A DNA stretch of 64,000 nucleotides, from assembly GCF_019703515.2 (NCBI RefSeq), contig NC_059379.1, forward strand, positions 26,068,880 to 26,132,879, given 5' to 3'. Source of the DNA: Myxocyprinus asiaticus. Lineage: Eukaryota; Chordata; Actinopteri; Cypriniformes; Catostomidae. Below the pieces are notes generated by a model. The model was not told the origin of the DNA. It saw only the letters and a program-made list of their open reading frames with translations, and did not search any database. Below, piece by piece: positions 1-10,679 of this stretch. The translations under genes were made by a program, and so were the position numbers. Within the stretch, counting starts at the first letter, position 1. Every line of letters starts with the position of its first letter.

Positions 1-1086
1 CAGTTTGGTAAACAAGAAGTTAGTATTTAGCAACTAACATTTTAGGTACAATATGGCCAGTTTTTATTGCATTTTGTGTGTGTGTGTGTGTGTCTATTTA
101 TGATCGTGCTAAAGAAAATAATTCAAAACTAAATAAAAAAAAGCTTAATTACACATACTGACAGCCTTTCTGGAATGCCGCAAACACAGACAAGTGGAGT
201 GAATCAAACAGTGAATCAAACATCCTAGTGCTGTTGTAGTATTTATCAACACTCTTGAAAATCCACTTTTCCAGTCAGTTAAACAGTCAGAAATATCTGC
301 AATAAAAGTGCAATTCAACTAAACAAGCAAAAAAATAATAAATTGGAGGTAGTCCAATTTGCAGTATGAAGAAAGAACAAACCATTTATGTCCAGCTATA
401 TTCCACTGATTTTTGTCTATGAGTTTACAAAGGAATTATGTGCTCTGGTCTGTCTAAAACTGTATTTCCTGCCACAGGCCTTTAATATCTACAATTGGCT
501 GAAAAATTTTTTTATTTTTTATTTTTTTTTAAACTTTAACCAAATATACAGTGCTGTGCAAAAGTTTTAGGCACTTGTGAAAAATGATGCTTTGTGAAGA
601 TGTCTTCAAAAATAATGAAATAAATAGTTTTAATTTATCACTTAATGTCAAACAAAGTCCAGTAAACTTAAAAAAGCTAAATCAATATTCGGTGTGAACA
701 CCTTTGCCCTTAAAGCAGCACCAATTCTCCTAGGTAATTCGCCTTTTTCTTGGTTGTTGTCAGATAGGATGTTCCAAGCTTCTTGGAGAATTCGCCACAG
801 TTCTTCTAAACTCAGCAAAAAAAGAAACGTCCCTTTTTCAGGACACTGTATTTTAAAGATAATTTTGTAAAAATCCAAATAACTTTACAGATCTTTATTG
901 TAAAGGGTTTAAACAATGTTTTCCACGCTTGTTCAATGAAACATAAACAATTAATGAACATGCACCTGTGGAATGGTTGTTAAGACACTAACAGCTTACA
1001 GACAGTAGGCAATTAAGGTCACAGTTATAAAAAATTAGGACACTAAAAAGACCTTTCTACTGACTCTGAAATACACCAAAAGAATG

Positions 1087-2930
1087 ATGCCCAGGTTCCC
1101 TGCTCATCTGCGTAAACGTGCCTTAGGCATGCTGCATGGAGGCATGAGGACTGCAGATGTGGCCAGGGCAATAAATTGCAATATCCGTACTGTGAGACGC
1201 CTAAGACAGCGCTACAGGGAGACAGGAAGGACAGCTGATCGTCCTCGCAGTGGCAGACCACATGTAACAACACCTGCACAGGATCGGTACATCAGAATAT
1301 CACACCTGCGGGACAGGTACAGGATGGCAACAACAACTGCCCGAGTTACACCAAGAACGCACAATCCTTCCATAGGGTTGGGGAGTAACGGAATACATGT
1401 AATGGGAATACGTATTTAAAATACAAAATATAAGTAACTGTATTCCACTACAGTTACAATTTAAATCATTGGTAATTAGAATTCAGTCACATTCAAAAAG
1501 TATTTTGATTACTGAAGAGATTACTTTGCATTTTATTGTCATATGTTTCATTTAATATTTAGTCCTTTCAGATGGAAAACATTTATACATATATATGATG
1601 TGATCCAAAGTGCATTTGAACAGCGGTGAAACACTTTCTTATGATGTGTTACATTTATACAAGCAGACAGAGAAGTAAGTCTGAAGTAAGTTTGGAGCAG
1701 AAGAAATAGAAATAAACCTTGTGTAAATTGTCAGCTTTACGCTATGTTAAAATGCTATTTCTAACCATTTTACATGCACGTTACCAGGCACAATCATAAT
1801 TTTTTATCAAGAAAATTCACGTTAGATCATAATTTCTTTTTTTCTAGTAAGAACTTTGATATTAGGGCAAAAATCATATTCTTGATAATATTTTTTGAAT
1901 TGTTTTCTTGTAAAATATCAGAAAATCCTTAAAACAAGATCAATTTGATTTATCTATTATGATGTTTTGGATTTTCAGAGAATGTATTTTTAACATGTGT
2001 ATTTTGTCTTACTGTACTGGCAGAGTTTTTATAGTCAAAACAAGTGAAAAAATCTACCAGTGCTGAAGAAGTAATCCAAAGTATTTAGAATATGTTACTG
2101 ACCTTGAGTAATCTAACGCAATACATTACAAATGACATTTTACAGCATGTATTCTGTAATCTGTAGTGGAATACATTTCAAAAGTAACCCTCCCAACTCT
2201 ATCCCTCCAACAGTGCTCAGACTGTCCGCAATAGGCTGAGAGAGGCTGGACTGAGGGCTTGTAGGCCTGTGATAAGGCAGGTCCTTACCAGACATAACTG
2301 GCAACAACGTCGCCTATGGGCACAAGCCCACCTTCGCTGGACCAGACAGGACTGGCAAAAAGTGCTCTTCACTGACAAGTCACTGTTTTGTCTCACCAGG
2401 GGTGGTGGTCGGACTCGTGTTTATCGTTGAAGGAATGAGCATTACACCGAGGCCTGTACTCTGGAGCGGGATCGATTTGGAGGTAGAGGGTCCGTCACGG
2501 TCTGGGGCGGTGTGTCACAGCATCATCGGACTGAGCTTGTTGTCATTGCAGGTAATCTCAATGCTGTGCATTACAGGGAAGACATCCTCCTCCTTCCTGC
2601 AGGCTCATCCTGACATGACCCTCCAGCATGACAATGCCACCAGCCATACAGCTCGTTCTGTGCATGATTTCCTGCAAGACAGGAATGTCAGTGTTCTGCA
2701 ATGACCAGCGAAGAGCCCAGATCTCAATCCCATTGAGCACGTCTGGGACCTGTTGGATCGGATGGTGAGGGCTAGGGCCATTCCCTCCAGAAATGTCTGG
2801 GAACTTGCAAGTGCCTTGGTGGAAGAGTTGCGTAACATCTCACAGCAAGAATTGGCAAATCTGGTGCAGTCCATGAGGAGGAGTTGCACTGCAGTACTTA
2901 ATGCAGCTGGTGGCCACACCAGATACTGAC
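1087..2930 (+). pseudogene. Tc1-family transposase, interrupted and mutated
   Basis: The N-terminal half (1087-1373) encodes a paired-type helix-turn-helix DNA-binding region (MPRFPAHLRKRALGMLHGGM and RTVRRLRQRYRETGRT). The C-terminal half resumes at about 2202 and carries the first catalytic Asp (LFTDKS), the second Asp (LQHDNAT) and the Glu ([12 protein letters not shown]), then ends GGHTRY. Breaks: an inserted element between the halves, indels near 2590, and TGA at 2702 where the family has Trp (VLQW). Tc1 enzymes cut and paste at TA. This copy cannot make a full protein. Confidence 0.8.
1374..2201. mobile_element. Non-autonomous hAT-like element, copy 1
   Basis: About 830 bp of AT-rich DNA bounded by inverted ends (AGGGTTGGGGAGTAAC on the left, AGAGTTGGGAGGGTTAC read from the right). 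Flanks ATCCTTCC and ATCCCTCC look like an 8-bp target duplication with one change, and the empty site is seen in the sister Tc1 near 57140. The 8-bp duplication suggests the hAT superfamily. There is no coding content. A second copy spans 43180-48262. Confidence 0.75.
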
Positions 2931-2947
2931 TGCTACTTTTGATTTAA

Positions 2948-2964
2948 CCCCCCCCCCCCCCCCC
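2948..2964. repeat. Poly-C run
   Basis: Seventeen consecutive C just after the transposase 3' end in the family B Tc1. It is prone to length error. Confidence 0.9.
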
Positions 2965-3849
2965 AATATCTGTTAGTCAATGTCTGTGAAACTTGTTCAG
3001 TTTGTTTTAATTGTTGAATCTTTTTATGTTCATACAAATATTTACACATGTTAATGTTGATGAAAATAAAAGCAGTTGAAAGTGAGAGGATGTTCCTTTT
3101 TTTGCTGAGTTTATCTATTTAGGCTGTCTCAGTTGCTTCTGTCTCTATATGTAATCTCAGACAGATGACACGATGTTCAGTGGGGGGCCTTGTGGGGGCC
3201 ATGACATCTGTTGCAGGGCTCCCTTTTCTTCTATTCTAATCTTTTCTATTTGCAAATGTAATGTTTGGGAGTCTAACATTTATATTTCCTATTGACACAC
3301 TAAAGTTGAAGATATAAATAACCATCTTAAGACAAATGCTTTTGTGAAATATCTTATGTGCCTAAGACCTTTGCACAGTACTGTACATTTAAAAAATTTA
3401 TAAACATTTGTATATAAACAATGTATTAACGTAATTAATGTTAAAAAAAATATTAAAACATTTTAAAAAATAGAATAATTTATACATTTTTATAAACATA
3501 AGATTCAAGATGATAAGTTATACAACATAAAAACTGTCCGTAAAAACTTTAGCTCCCGTAATAATAGCATTAAAACATAATACTAAATATTAGTATTAGC
3601 TTTTTACAAGTTAAAATGTATCTGTGTTTAGGACGATATTATATTGTATTTAATGTGTTTGTACAGAAACAGCGTGTTCAATGCATTCTAAATTACAGTG
3701 CTGTGAAAAAGTATTTACCCCATTCTGATTTCTTCTGTTTTTGTTATACAGTATCTCATACTAAATTGTTTAGAAAATTCAAACAAAATCTAACATAAAA
3801 CAAAGGCAATCTAAATAAATAAAAAATACAGTTTTTAAATGATAATGTT

Positions 3850-4635
3850 ATTTATTGAAGACAACTCATCCAGGAAGTCACAAAAAAGCCAAGGACAACA
3901 TCCAAGGAACTGCCGGCCTTTCTCGCATCAATAAAGGTCACTGTTCATGACTCCAATATCAGAAAGACACTGGCCAAAAATGCCATCCATGGAAGAGTGG
4001 CTAGGCCAAAACCACTGCTAAACCAGAAGAACATTAAGGCTTGTCTGAATTTTGCCAAAAACATCTTGATGATCCTCAAAGATTTTGGGAGAATGTTCTG
4101 TGGACTGATGAGTCGAAAGTGGAACTGTCTGGAAGACAGGGGTCCAGTTACATCTGGCGTGAAATCAAACACAGAATTCCACAAAAAGAACATCATACCT
4201 ACGGTCAAGCATGGTGGTGGTAATGTGATGGTGTGGGGATGCTTTGCTGCTTCAGGACTTGCAATAACTGAGGGAAACTTGAATTCTGCTCTCTACCAGA
4301 AAATCCTAAAGGAGAACATCTGGTCATCAGTCCGTGAGTTGAAGCTCAAGCGCAACTGAATTATGAAGCAGAGGAGTAAGTCTACCTCTGAATGGCTCAA
4401 AAGAAACAAAATTAAAGTTTTGGAGTGGCCCAGTCAAAGTTCTGACTTGAACCCGATTGAGATGCTGTGGCAGGACCTAAAACAGACTGTTCATGCTCGA
4501 AAACCCTACAGTGTGGCTGAACAAAAGCAGTTCTGTGAAGAAGAGTGGCCCAAAATTCCACCACAGTATTTTAGAATAATAGTAAAGTCATTAAAACTAT
4601 GGAATAACATAAATGGAACTATGGAAATTATGTTG
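3850..4635 (+). pseudogene. Tc1 transposase remnant (family D)
   Basis: Fragments in shifting frames include [20 protein letters not shown] and SALYQKILKENIWSS, and after 4363 STSEWLKRNKIKVLEW with the Glu-box SSDLNPIEMLWQDLK. The stretch holding the second catalytic Asp (FQQDND type) is missing around 4358-4370. Frames change near 4040 and 4360. The 3' 250 bases (4640-4870) match, in reverse, a sequence at 23020-23370. Confidence 0.75.
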
Positions 4636-4868
4636 TGACTAAACAAAATCCAAAATAAATCAAAACTGTGTTATATTTTAGCATCTTCAAAGTACTCACC
4701 CTTTGTCTAGAATTTTCAGAAATGTACTCTTGACATTTTCTCAACCAACTTCTTGAGGTATCACCCTGGGATACTTTTTAAACAGTATTGAAGGAATTCC
4801 CATCTATATGCTGGGCACTTATTGGCTGCTTTTCTTTATTATTTGGTCCAAGTCATCAATTTCAAAAA

Positions 4869-4979
4869 TGTTTTTTTTTTTTTTTTTTTTTTTTTATTAT
4901 TACATTTTAGATTTATAATGAAAACAAATTAATATGGTGGCACAATTATATTTTTGAAAAAAAAAAAAACAAAAAAAAA
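4869..4979. repeat. Poly-T and poly-A runs
   Basis: A 27-base T run near 4869-4895, then A-rich tracts to 4979, at the join of two Tc1 elements where the left inverted repeat of the inner one is missing. Confidence 0.8.
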
Positions 4980-6409
4980 ATCACATGTACATAAGTATTC
5001 ACAGCCTTTGTTCAATACTTTGTTGAAGCATCTTAGGCACCAATTACAGCCTCAAGTCTTTTTGAGTATGATGCTACAAGCTTGGCATGCCTATTTTTGG
5101 GCAGTTTCTCCCATTCTTCTTTGCAGGACCTCTCAAGCTCCATCATGTTGAATGGGGAGCGTCGGTGTACAGCCATTTTCAGATCTCTCCAGAGATGTTC
5201 AATCGGGTTCAAGTCTGGGCTCTGGCTGGGCCACTCAAGGACAGTCACTGAGTTGTCCCGGAGCCACTCCTTTGTTATCTTGGTTGTGTGCTTAGGGTCG
5301 TTGTCCTGTTGGAAGATGAACCTTCGCCCCAGTCTGAGGTCCAGAACGCTCTGGAGCAGGTTTTCATCAAAGATGTCTCTGTACATTGCTGCATTCATCT
5401 TTCCCTCGACCCTGACTAGTCTCCCAGTTCCTGCTGCTGAAAAACATCCCCACAGCATGATGCTGCCACCACCATGCTTCACTGTAGGGATGGTATTGGC
5501 CAGGTGATGAGCGGTGCCTGGTTTCCTCCAGACATGACGCTTGCCATGCAGGCCAAAGAGTTCAATATTTGTTTCTCATGGTCTGAGAGTCCTTCAGGTG
5601 CCTTTTGGCAAACTCCAGGCAGGCTGTCATGTGCCTTTTACTGAGGAGTGGCTTCCGTCTTGCCACTCTACCATACAGGCCTGATTGGTGGAGTGCTGCA
5701 GAGGTGGTTGTTCTTCTGGAAGATTCTCCTCTCTCCACAGAGAAATGCTGGAGCTCTGTCAGAGTGACCATCGGGTTCTTGGTCACCTCCCTGACTAAGG
5801 CCCTTCTCCCCCGATCACTCAGTTTGTCCGGGCGGCCAGCTCTAGGAAGAGTCCTGGTGGTTCCAAACTTCTTCCATATATGGATGATGGAGGCCACTGT
5901 GCTCATTGGGACCTTCAATGCTGCAGAAATTTTTCTGTACCCTTCCCCAGATCTGTGCCTTGATACAGTCCTGTCTCGGAGGTCTACAGACAATTCCTTA
6001 GACTTCATGGCTTGGTTTGTGCTCTGACATGCACTGTTAACTATGGGACCTTATATAGACAGGTGTGTGCCTTTCCAAATCATGTTCAATCAACTGAATT
6101 TACCACAAGTGGACTCCAATCAAGTTGTAGAAACATCTCAAGGATGATCAGTGGAAACAGGATGCACCTGAGCTCAATTTTGAGTGTCATGGCAAAGGCT
6201 GTGAATACTTATGTACATGTGATTTTTTTCCGTTTTTTATTTTTAATAAATTTGCAAAGATTTCAAACAAACTCCTTTCATGTTGTCATTATGGGGTATT
6301 GTTTGTAGAATTTTGAGGAAAATAATGAATTTAATCCATTTTTGGAATAAGGCTGTAACATAACAAAATGTGGAAAAAGTGAAGCGCTGTGAATACTTTC
6401 CGGTTGCAC

Positions 6410-6411
<2 letters not shown>
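4954..6411 (-). mobile_element. Tc1-like transposon (family E), copy 1, left end lost
   Basis: The right end carries GAATACTTTCCGGTTGCACTG, the inverted repeat of this family, followed by a TG repeat. The left repeat is missing and replaced by A-rich DNA. It is very similar to the complete copy at 24605-26269. Confidence 0.82.
5033..6008 (-). pseudogene. Tc1 transposase (family E), 23-nt deletion
   Basis: It reads from MKSKELSVDLRDRTVSRHRS through a helix-turn-helix region to QTMRNKY, then stops. The sister copy shows that 23 nt are gone between two TTTGTTTC repeats at about 5565-5580, removing the first catalytic Asp box (LWSDET) and shifting frame. The rest continues open: [29 protein letters not shown] with the second Asp, and [15 protein letters not shown] with Glu. 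A TAA cuts off the last residues. Inactive. Confidence 0.88.
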
Positions 6412-6442
<31 letters not shown>

Positions 6443-8470
6443 TTTATATATGTATAACTGTATTTTGTGTTTACTCTGGTTGTCTTTATTTTATGTTATA
6501 TCTCATTTGAAGATCTAAAACAATTTAGTATGAAAAATACACAAAAATAGAAGAAATCAGGACAGCACTGTACATGTAATTTAGTTCAAGTTCGTCTGTG
6601 TATTCAGTTTATTGTCTGTGCAGATGTAAGTTCTAACACTACATTTTTGTTTTAGATATACAGTGCCTGATGAATCTCTTACAGTATACAGGATGCGAGT
6701 GTGAGAGGTAATTAAGACATTAATAAAGCAGTTCAGTTTACCGTTTTTTTACTCTTTCAACTCATGCAGCTTAAGTAGGGAAATCCCCATGCCTGGACTG
6801 GATTATTTGAATTAGTCCTTTCGCCTCACTTTCAGCCCTTTATAGATTTTTCTTCTTCTTAAAACATTGTTATGGCATTGCTAATGTCTTGCAGTATATG
6901 TTTTTTCCTCATCACATTTTTGCAAACAGTATGTGTTAATTACAATCATTTAATTATCGTCATGATCTTTTTCATGTCATTGTCGTTGACGTAATAAAAA
7001 TATCCCTCAACATTTTAATTAATTTTGGTAATGAGATCTGATTCTCATAATCTGACTGTTTTCAAATAACATGAATAAAGTCATTTTGACAAAAGTTCTC
7101 AGTGCGGCCTGCAAAGCTGACACCCATACTTCCCGATGTTATGATTGGCTGAAGTGGCAGAGAGGGATTTTTCAACCACCCAAATAAGATCAATACATAT
7201 AGTTGACTATGCTACAACTGGTAAGGTCAGTAGATGCTCTCCCAAACTAAACACATTAATTGAATTTAGAAAGACATGACAAATTACTATGTGTCTATTA
7301 CATAAAGTTAAAAGAATAGTTCACCCAAAAATGAAAATCCTCAAATTATACATTATGTTACTTTCTTCACAAAACGTATAATTTAAATAATGTTATGATC
7401 GCACTGTTTCTTGTGTCATGATGTCTGGTCATGAGCAGCAATAACCAATGATGTTTGATGTAATTGGTGTGTTGCCATATTTGATTTATGCGCTGTATAC
7501 AATTCATCAATTTATTTAATTGAATGGATTCGAGAGTGAATAATGACTTACATTTTGATCTGCTCATCAGACAAGTTCTTTAATATCTACAATTAGTTGA
7601 AGCAACTGACTTTCTTCAACATTCAAAATAAGGAAACTGATCTAAAAACTGAGTAGGGAACCTTGGGTAAGGCCAATTCATCCTGAAGCTGAGCGCATGA
7701 ACGGACTCCTGAAACCATCATACTGTGTAATCCAGAACTTGCTGGTGTTGCTGCATAAATTCGTATTGATTAGCCATCAAGAGGCAGGATAAACAGTCTC
7801 TCGGATGTGTGGGCTAACCCCTAGTCCATACACAACTCCAATGCGGCTGCTGGCACTTGATTTACAGCAAGCATCTGTCCAAGTTTTCTGGACCATTCAT
7901 TCTGACACGGTGGAGCTTCCTCTAACTTCTGAAGGCATGGAAAATGACCTTCATTCTAGCACAGGTTTGAAATGAAGTACATCAAGAGATGCACTTTTGT
8001 TTTTTGCATTTACCTATGGTATAGGGCTATGGGTAATGGCTAAATAAAATGTGTACAAGATCATTTTGGTAATTTGATTACTACGATAAATGAACAATCC
8101 AACAACCCTAAAAAGTATTTGGACTCTAAAAAAATTTAGTATCTACAAAAAAAAAAAAAAATAAAAAAAATATAAAAATTTAATTCTCAGTACTAACTTC
8201 ACCAATTTTGCAATTACCTTTAAACCAACCATGATGTGACTGACTTTCCTCAATGTTCAAAACAAGAAAATAGATCCAAAAACTGAGTAGGGAACCTTGG
8301 GTAAGGCCAGTGGTAATCCTGAAGCCAGTGTCATTTTTAGTGGATAAAGTCAGTTCCCCTAAGGTTTATGGCTTGAAAACATTGTTTAAAATCTAATGCA
8401 ATGATATTCATAATTATTTTTTATTTTTTTTTATAATTATAATTTTTTGGCCTCTTCATTTAAATATATA
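6412..8470. other. AT-rich non-coding stretch
   Basis: After a TG/TA repeat and the family D right end, no exon or complete element is seen. A fragment at 7313-7345 (AATAGTTCACCCAAAAATG) matches the TTAA-MITE family. Two related 85-90 bp blocks lie at 7592 and 8234. A poly-A tract lies near 8145-8170. Confidence 0.6.
7592..8330 (+). repeat. Pair of ~90-bp direct repeats
   Basis: Blocks at 7592-7680 and 8234-8328 share AAAACTGAGTAGGGAACCTT and GGGTAAGGCCA plus weaker flanks, in the same orientation about 640 bp apart. They could be two ends of one element or a local duplication. No coding content. Confidence 0.65.
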
Positions 8471-8918
8471 CTGGCGGCCAAAAGTTTGGAATAATGTACA
8501 GATTTTTCTGTTTCAGAAGGAAATTGGTACTTTAATTCACCAAAGTGGCATTCAGCTGATCACAAAGTATAGTCAGGACATTACTGATGTAAAAAAACTG
8601 AATATTTCATACAAAGGTGTACACTACAGTCTTCAAAGACAAAGGACAACTGGCTCTAACAAGGACAGAAAGAGATGTGGAAGGCCCAGTACAACTAAAC
8701 AAGAGGATAAGTGCATCAGAGTCTCTAGTTTGAGAAATAGATGCCTCACATGTCCTCAGCTGACAGCTTCATTGAATTTTGTAATAGTTATTTTTCACGT
8801 TATTAATGTCCTGACTATACATTGTGATCAGTTGAATGCCACTTTGGTGAATAAAAGTACCAATTTATTTCCATAAGAGCAAAATCTGTACATTATTCCA
8901 AACCTTTTGCCGCCAGTG
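8471..8918. mobile_element. Tc1-type MITE (family F), copy 1
   Basis: Inverted ends CTGGCGGCCAAAAGTTTGGA and CAAACCTTTTGCCGCCAG are flanked by TA. Subterminal blocks with AGTGGCATTCA and CTGATCACAA are inverted near the right end. The interior holds a degenerate piece of Tc1 N-terminal coding sequence (AACAAGGACAGAAAGAGATG). About 450 bp. A related copy lies at 33396-34209. Confidence 0.8.
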
Positions 8919-9074
8919 TAAATGTCCAAGAATTACAATATATTATATGTCCAAATATATTAATAAGTGTATTGGGTCACAAATCCAGATGGGACTCCAG
9001 TCCAGTCCCATCTTTCACTGATTAAACTTGAGTGTAAAGATTTTACAGGTGTCTACACTACAATGCTAAACATA

Positions 9075-10322
9075 CACTATATTGCCAAAAGTATTCGCTC
9101 ACCCATCCAAATAATTGAATTCAGATGTTCCAATCACTTCCATGGCCACAGGTGTATAAAATGAAGCACCTAGGCATGCAGACTGCTTCTACAAACATTT
9201 GTGAAAGAATGGGCCGCTCTCAGGAACTCAGTGAATTCCAGCGTGGTACTGTGTTAGGATGCCACCTGTGCAACAAGTAAAGTCGTGAAATTTCCTCGCT
9301 ACTAAATATTCCACAGTCAACTGTCAGTGGTATTATAACAAAGTGGAAGTGATTGGGAATGACAGCAACTCAGCCACGAAGTGGTAGGCCACGTAAAATG
9401 ACAGAGCGGGGTCAGCGGATGCTGAGGCGCATAGTGCGTAGAGGTCGCCAACTTTCTGCAGAGTCAATCGCTACAGACCTCGAAAGTTCATGTGGCCTTC
9501 AGATTAGCTCAAGAACAGTGCGTAGAGAGCTTCATGGAATAGGTTTCCATGGCCGAGCAGCTGCATCCAAGCCATACATCACCAAGTGCAATGCAAAGCA
9601 TTGAATGCAGTGGTGTAAAGCACGCCACCACTGGACTCTAGAGCAGTGGAGATGCGTTCTCTGGAGTGCCGAATCACGCTTCTCCATCTGGCAATCTGAT
9701 GGACGAGTCTGGGTTTGGCGGTTGCCAGGAGAACGGTACTTGTCTGACTGTACTGTGCCAACTGTGAAGTTTGGTGGAGGGGGGATTATGGTGTGGGGTT
9801 GTTTTTCAGGAGCTGGGCTTGGCCCCTTAGTTCCAGTGAAAGGAACTTTGAATGCTTCAGCATACCAAGAGATTTTGGACAATTCCATGCTCCCAACTTT
9901 GTGGGAACAGTTTGGGGATGGCCCCTTCCTGTTCCAACATGACTGCGCACCAGTGCACAAAGCAAGGTCCATAAAGACATGGACGAGCGAGTTTGGTGTG
10001 GAAGAACTTGACTGGCCTGCACAGAGTCCTGACCTCAACCCGATAGAGCACCTTTGGGATGAATTAGAGTGAAGACTGTGAGCCAGGCCTTCTCGTCCAA
10101 CATCAGTGTCTGACCTCACAAATGCGCTTCTGGAAGAATGGTCAAAAATTCCCATAAACACACTCCTAAACCTTGTGGAAAGCCTTCCCAGAAGAGTTGA
10201 AGCTGTTATAGCTGCAAAGGGTGGCCCGACGTCATATTAAACCCTATGGATTAAGAATGGGATGTCACTTAAGTTCATATGTGTCTAAAGGCAGATGAGC
10301 GAATACTTTTGGCAATATAGTG
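9075..10322 (+). mobile_element. Tc1-like transposon (family G)
   Basis: Ends CACTATATTGCCAAAAGTAT and its inverse (GAATACTTTTGGCAATATAG) are flanked by TA at 9073-9074 and 10323-10324. At 1248 bp it is full length for a short-ITR Tc1. It contains one plus-strand transposase reading with several stops. Confidence 0.88.
9207..10240 (+). pseudogene. Tc1 transposase (family G), stops and Asp loss
   Basis: It begins MGRSQELSEFQRGTVLGCHL, then TAA. It continues with the GRPRK hook and the helix-turn-helix region (ISSRTVRRELHGIGFHGRAA). The first catalytic box reads LWSAESRF, so Asp is replaced by Ala. The second Asp ([11 protein letters not shown]) and the Glu ([15 protein letters not shown]) are kept. 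Further stops occur after CNAKH and as TGA after DELE and shortly after, the last two at likely former CGA Arg codons. It ends near AAKGGPTSY. Inactive. Confidence 0.87.
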
Positions 10323-10354
10323 TATATTACTATGAAATACTGTATTATTTTGGT

Positions 10355-10679
10355 GATGTGGGCGTGGCCAAGCAACGTCTGTGGAGAGCAAGGCCAGGAG
10401 GAGGAGAATGGTAAGGATTGACACCTGTGGGAAATTATCTCTAACAACTGTTCTGTGTTTCAATGAGAGATGGAGGGGGATAAAAAGGGTGTCCAGACTG
10501 CCAGAGGGGAGAGAAAGAGACGCACACAGCCGAGTTTGTGTTGTGGGTGCATGTTGTCCTGAAAAGCCAATACTTTGTGTTACACTGAAATTTGCTGTCA
10601 ATAAAAGACTGCGTGGATTGTTTACCTGGCTCCCACTTCGTCCTTAATAAAGAGAGCAAGATACCTGTCACAAATGCAT
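10355..10679 (+). mobile_element. Possible solo LTR
   Basis: A 325-bp block begins TGATGTGGGCG, has AATAAAAGACTG (polyadenylation-like) and ends CTGTCACA, so it shows TG...CA boundaries with LTR-like layout. It is more GC-rich than its flanks. No matching 5-bp duplication was seen, so this is tentative. Confidence 0.35.

Larger units (their letters stand above)
809..3111 (+). mobile_element. Tc1-like transposon (family B), nested, broken
   Basis: It starts AACTCAGC and ends GCTGAGTT, flanked by TA on both sides (807-808 and 3112-3113). Uninterrupted copies of the host MITE have a single TA there, so TA is the target duplication. A second, truncated copy of the family begins at 56582. Inside lies a transposase split by a hAT-like insertion (1374-2201). 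Confidence 0.85.
550..3390. mobile_element. Tc1-type MITE (family A), split by nested elements
   Basis: The left end reads CAGTGCTGTGCAAAAG and the right end is its inverted counterpart (CTTTGCACAGTACTG). The left 260 bp and right 280 bp match other copies at 21437-21890 and 23416-24578, which lack the insertion and show that 809-3113 is a later arrival. The left part holds a degenerate minus-strand transposase piece (RRIGAALRAKVFTPNID). It codes for nothing complete, so it would have needed another element's transposase. Confidence 0.75.
3696..6570 (+). mobile_element. Decayed Tc1-like transposon (family D) with nested insert
   Basis: The left end (CAGTGCTGTGAAAAAGTATT) and right end (AGAAATCAGGACAGCACTG) are inverted counterparts, each next to TA. 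The subterminal AATTTAGTATGA-type motif is also inverted at both ends. Between them sit transposase remnants on the plus strand (3850-4635) and a second Tc1 in reverse orientation (4954-6411). Length without the insert is about 1.4 kb, close to a normal Tc1. Confidence 0.7.

Noticed and set aside
1..547. Any gene or CRISPR-like array at the window start
   Set aside because: Only a short TG repeat and AT-rich DNA are seen; there are no regularly spaced repeats anywhere in the window that would suggest CRISPR, and the sequence is eukaryotic.
5082..6027. Plus-strand open frames opposite the Tc1 transposases (also 24870-25886)
   Set aside because: They are antisense shadows of the family E transposase and recur identically in both copies for that reason.
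10355..10679. Firm call of a solo LTR
   Set aside because: TG...CA ends and a polyadenylation-like site are present but no matching target duplication was found, so it is listed only at low confidence.
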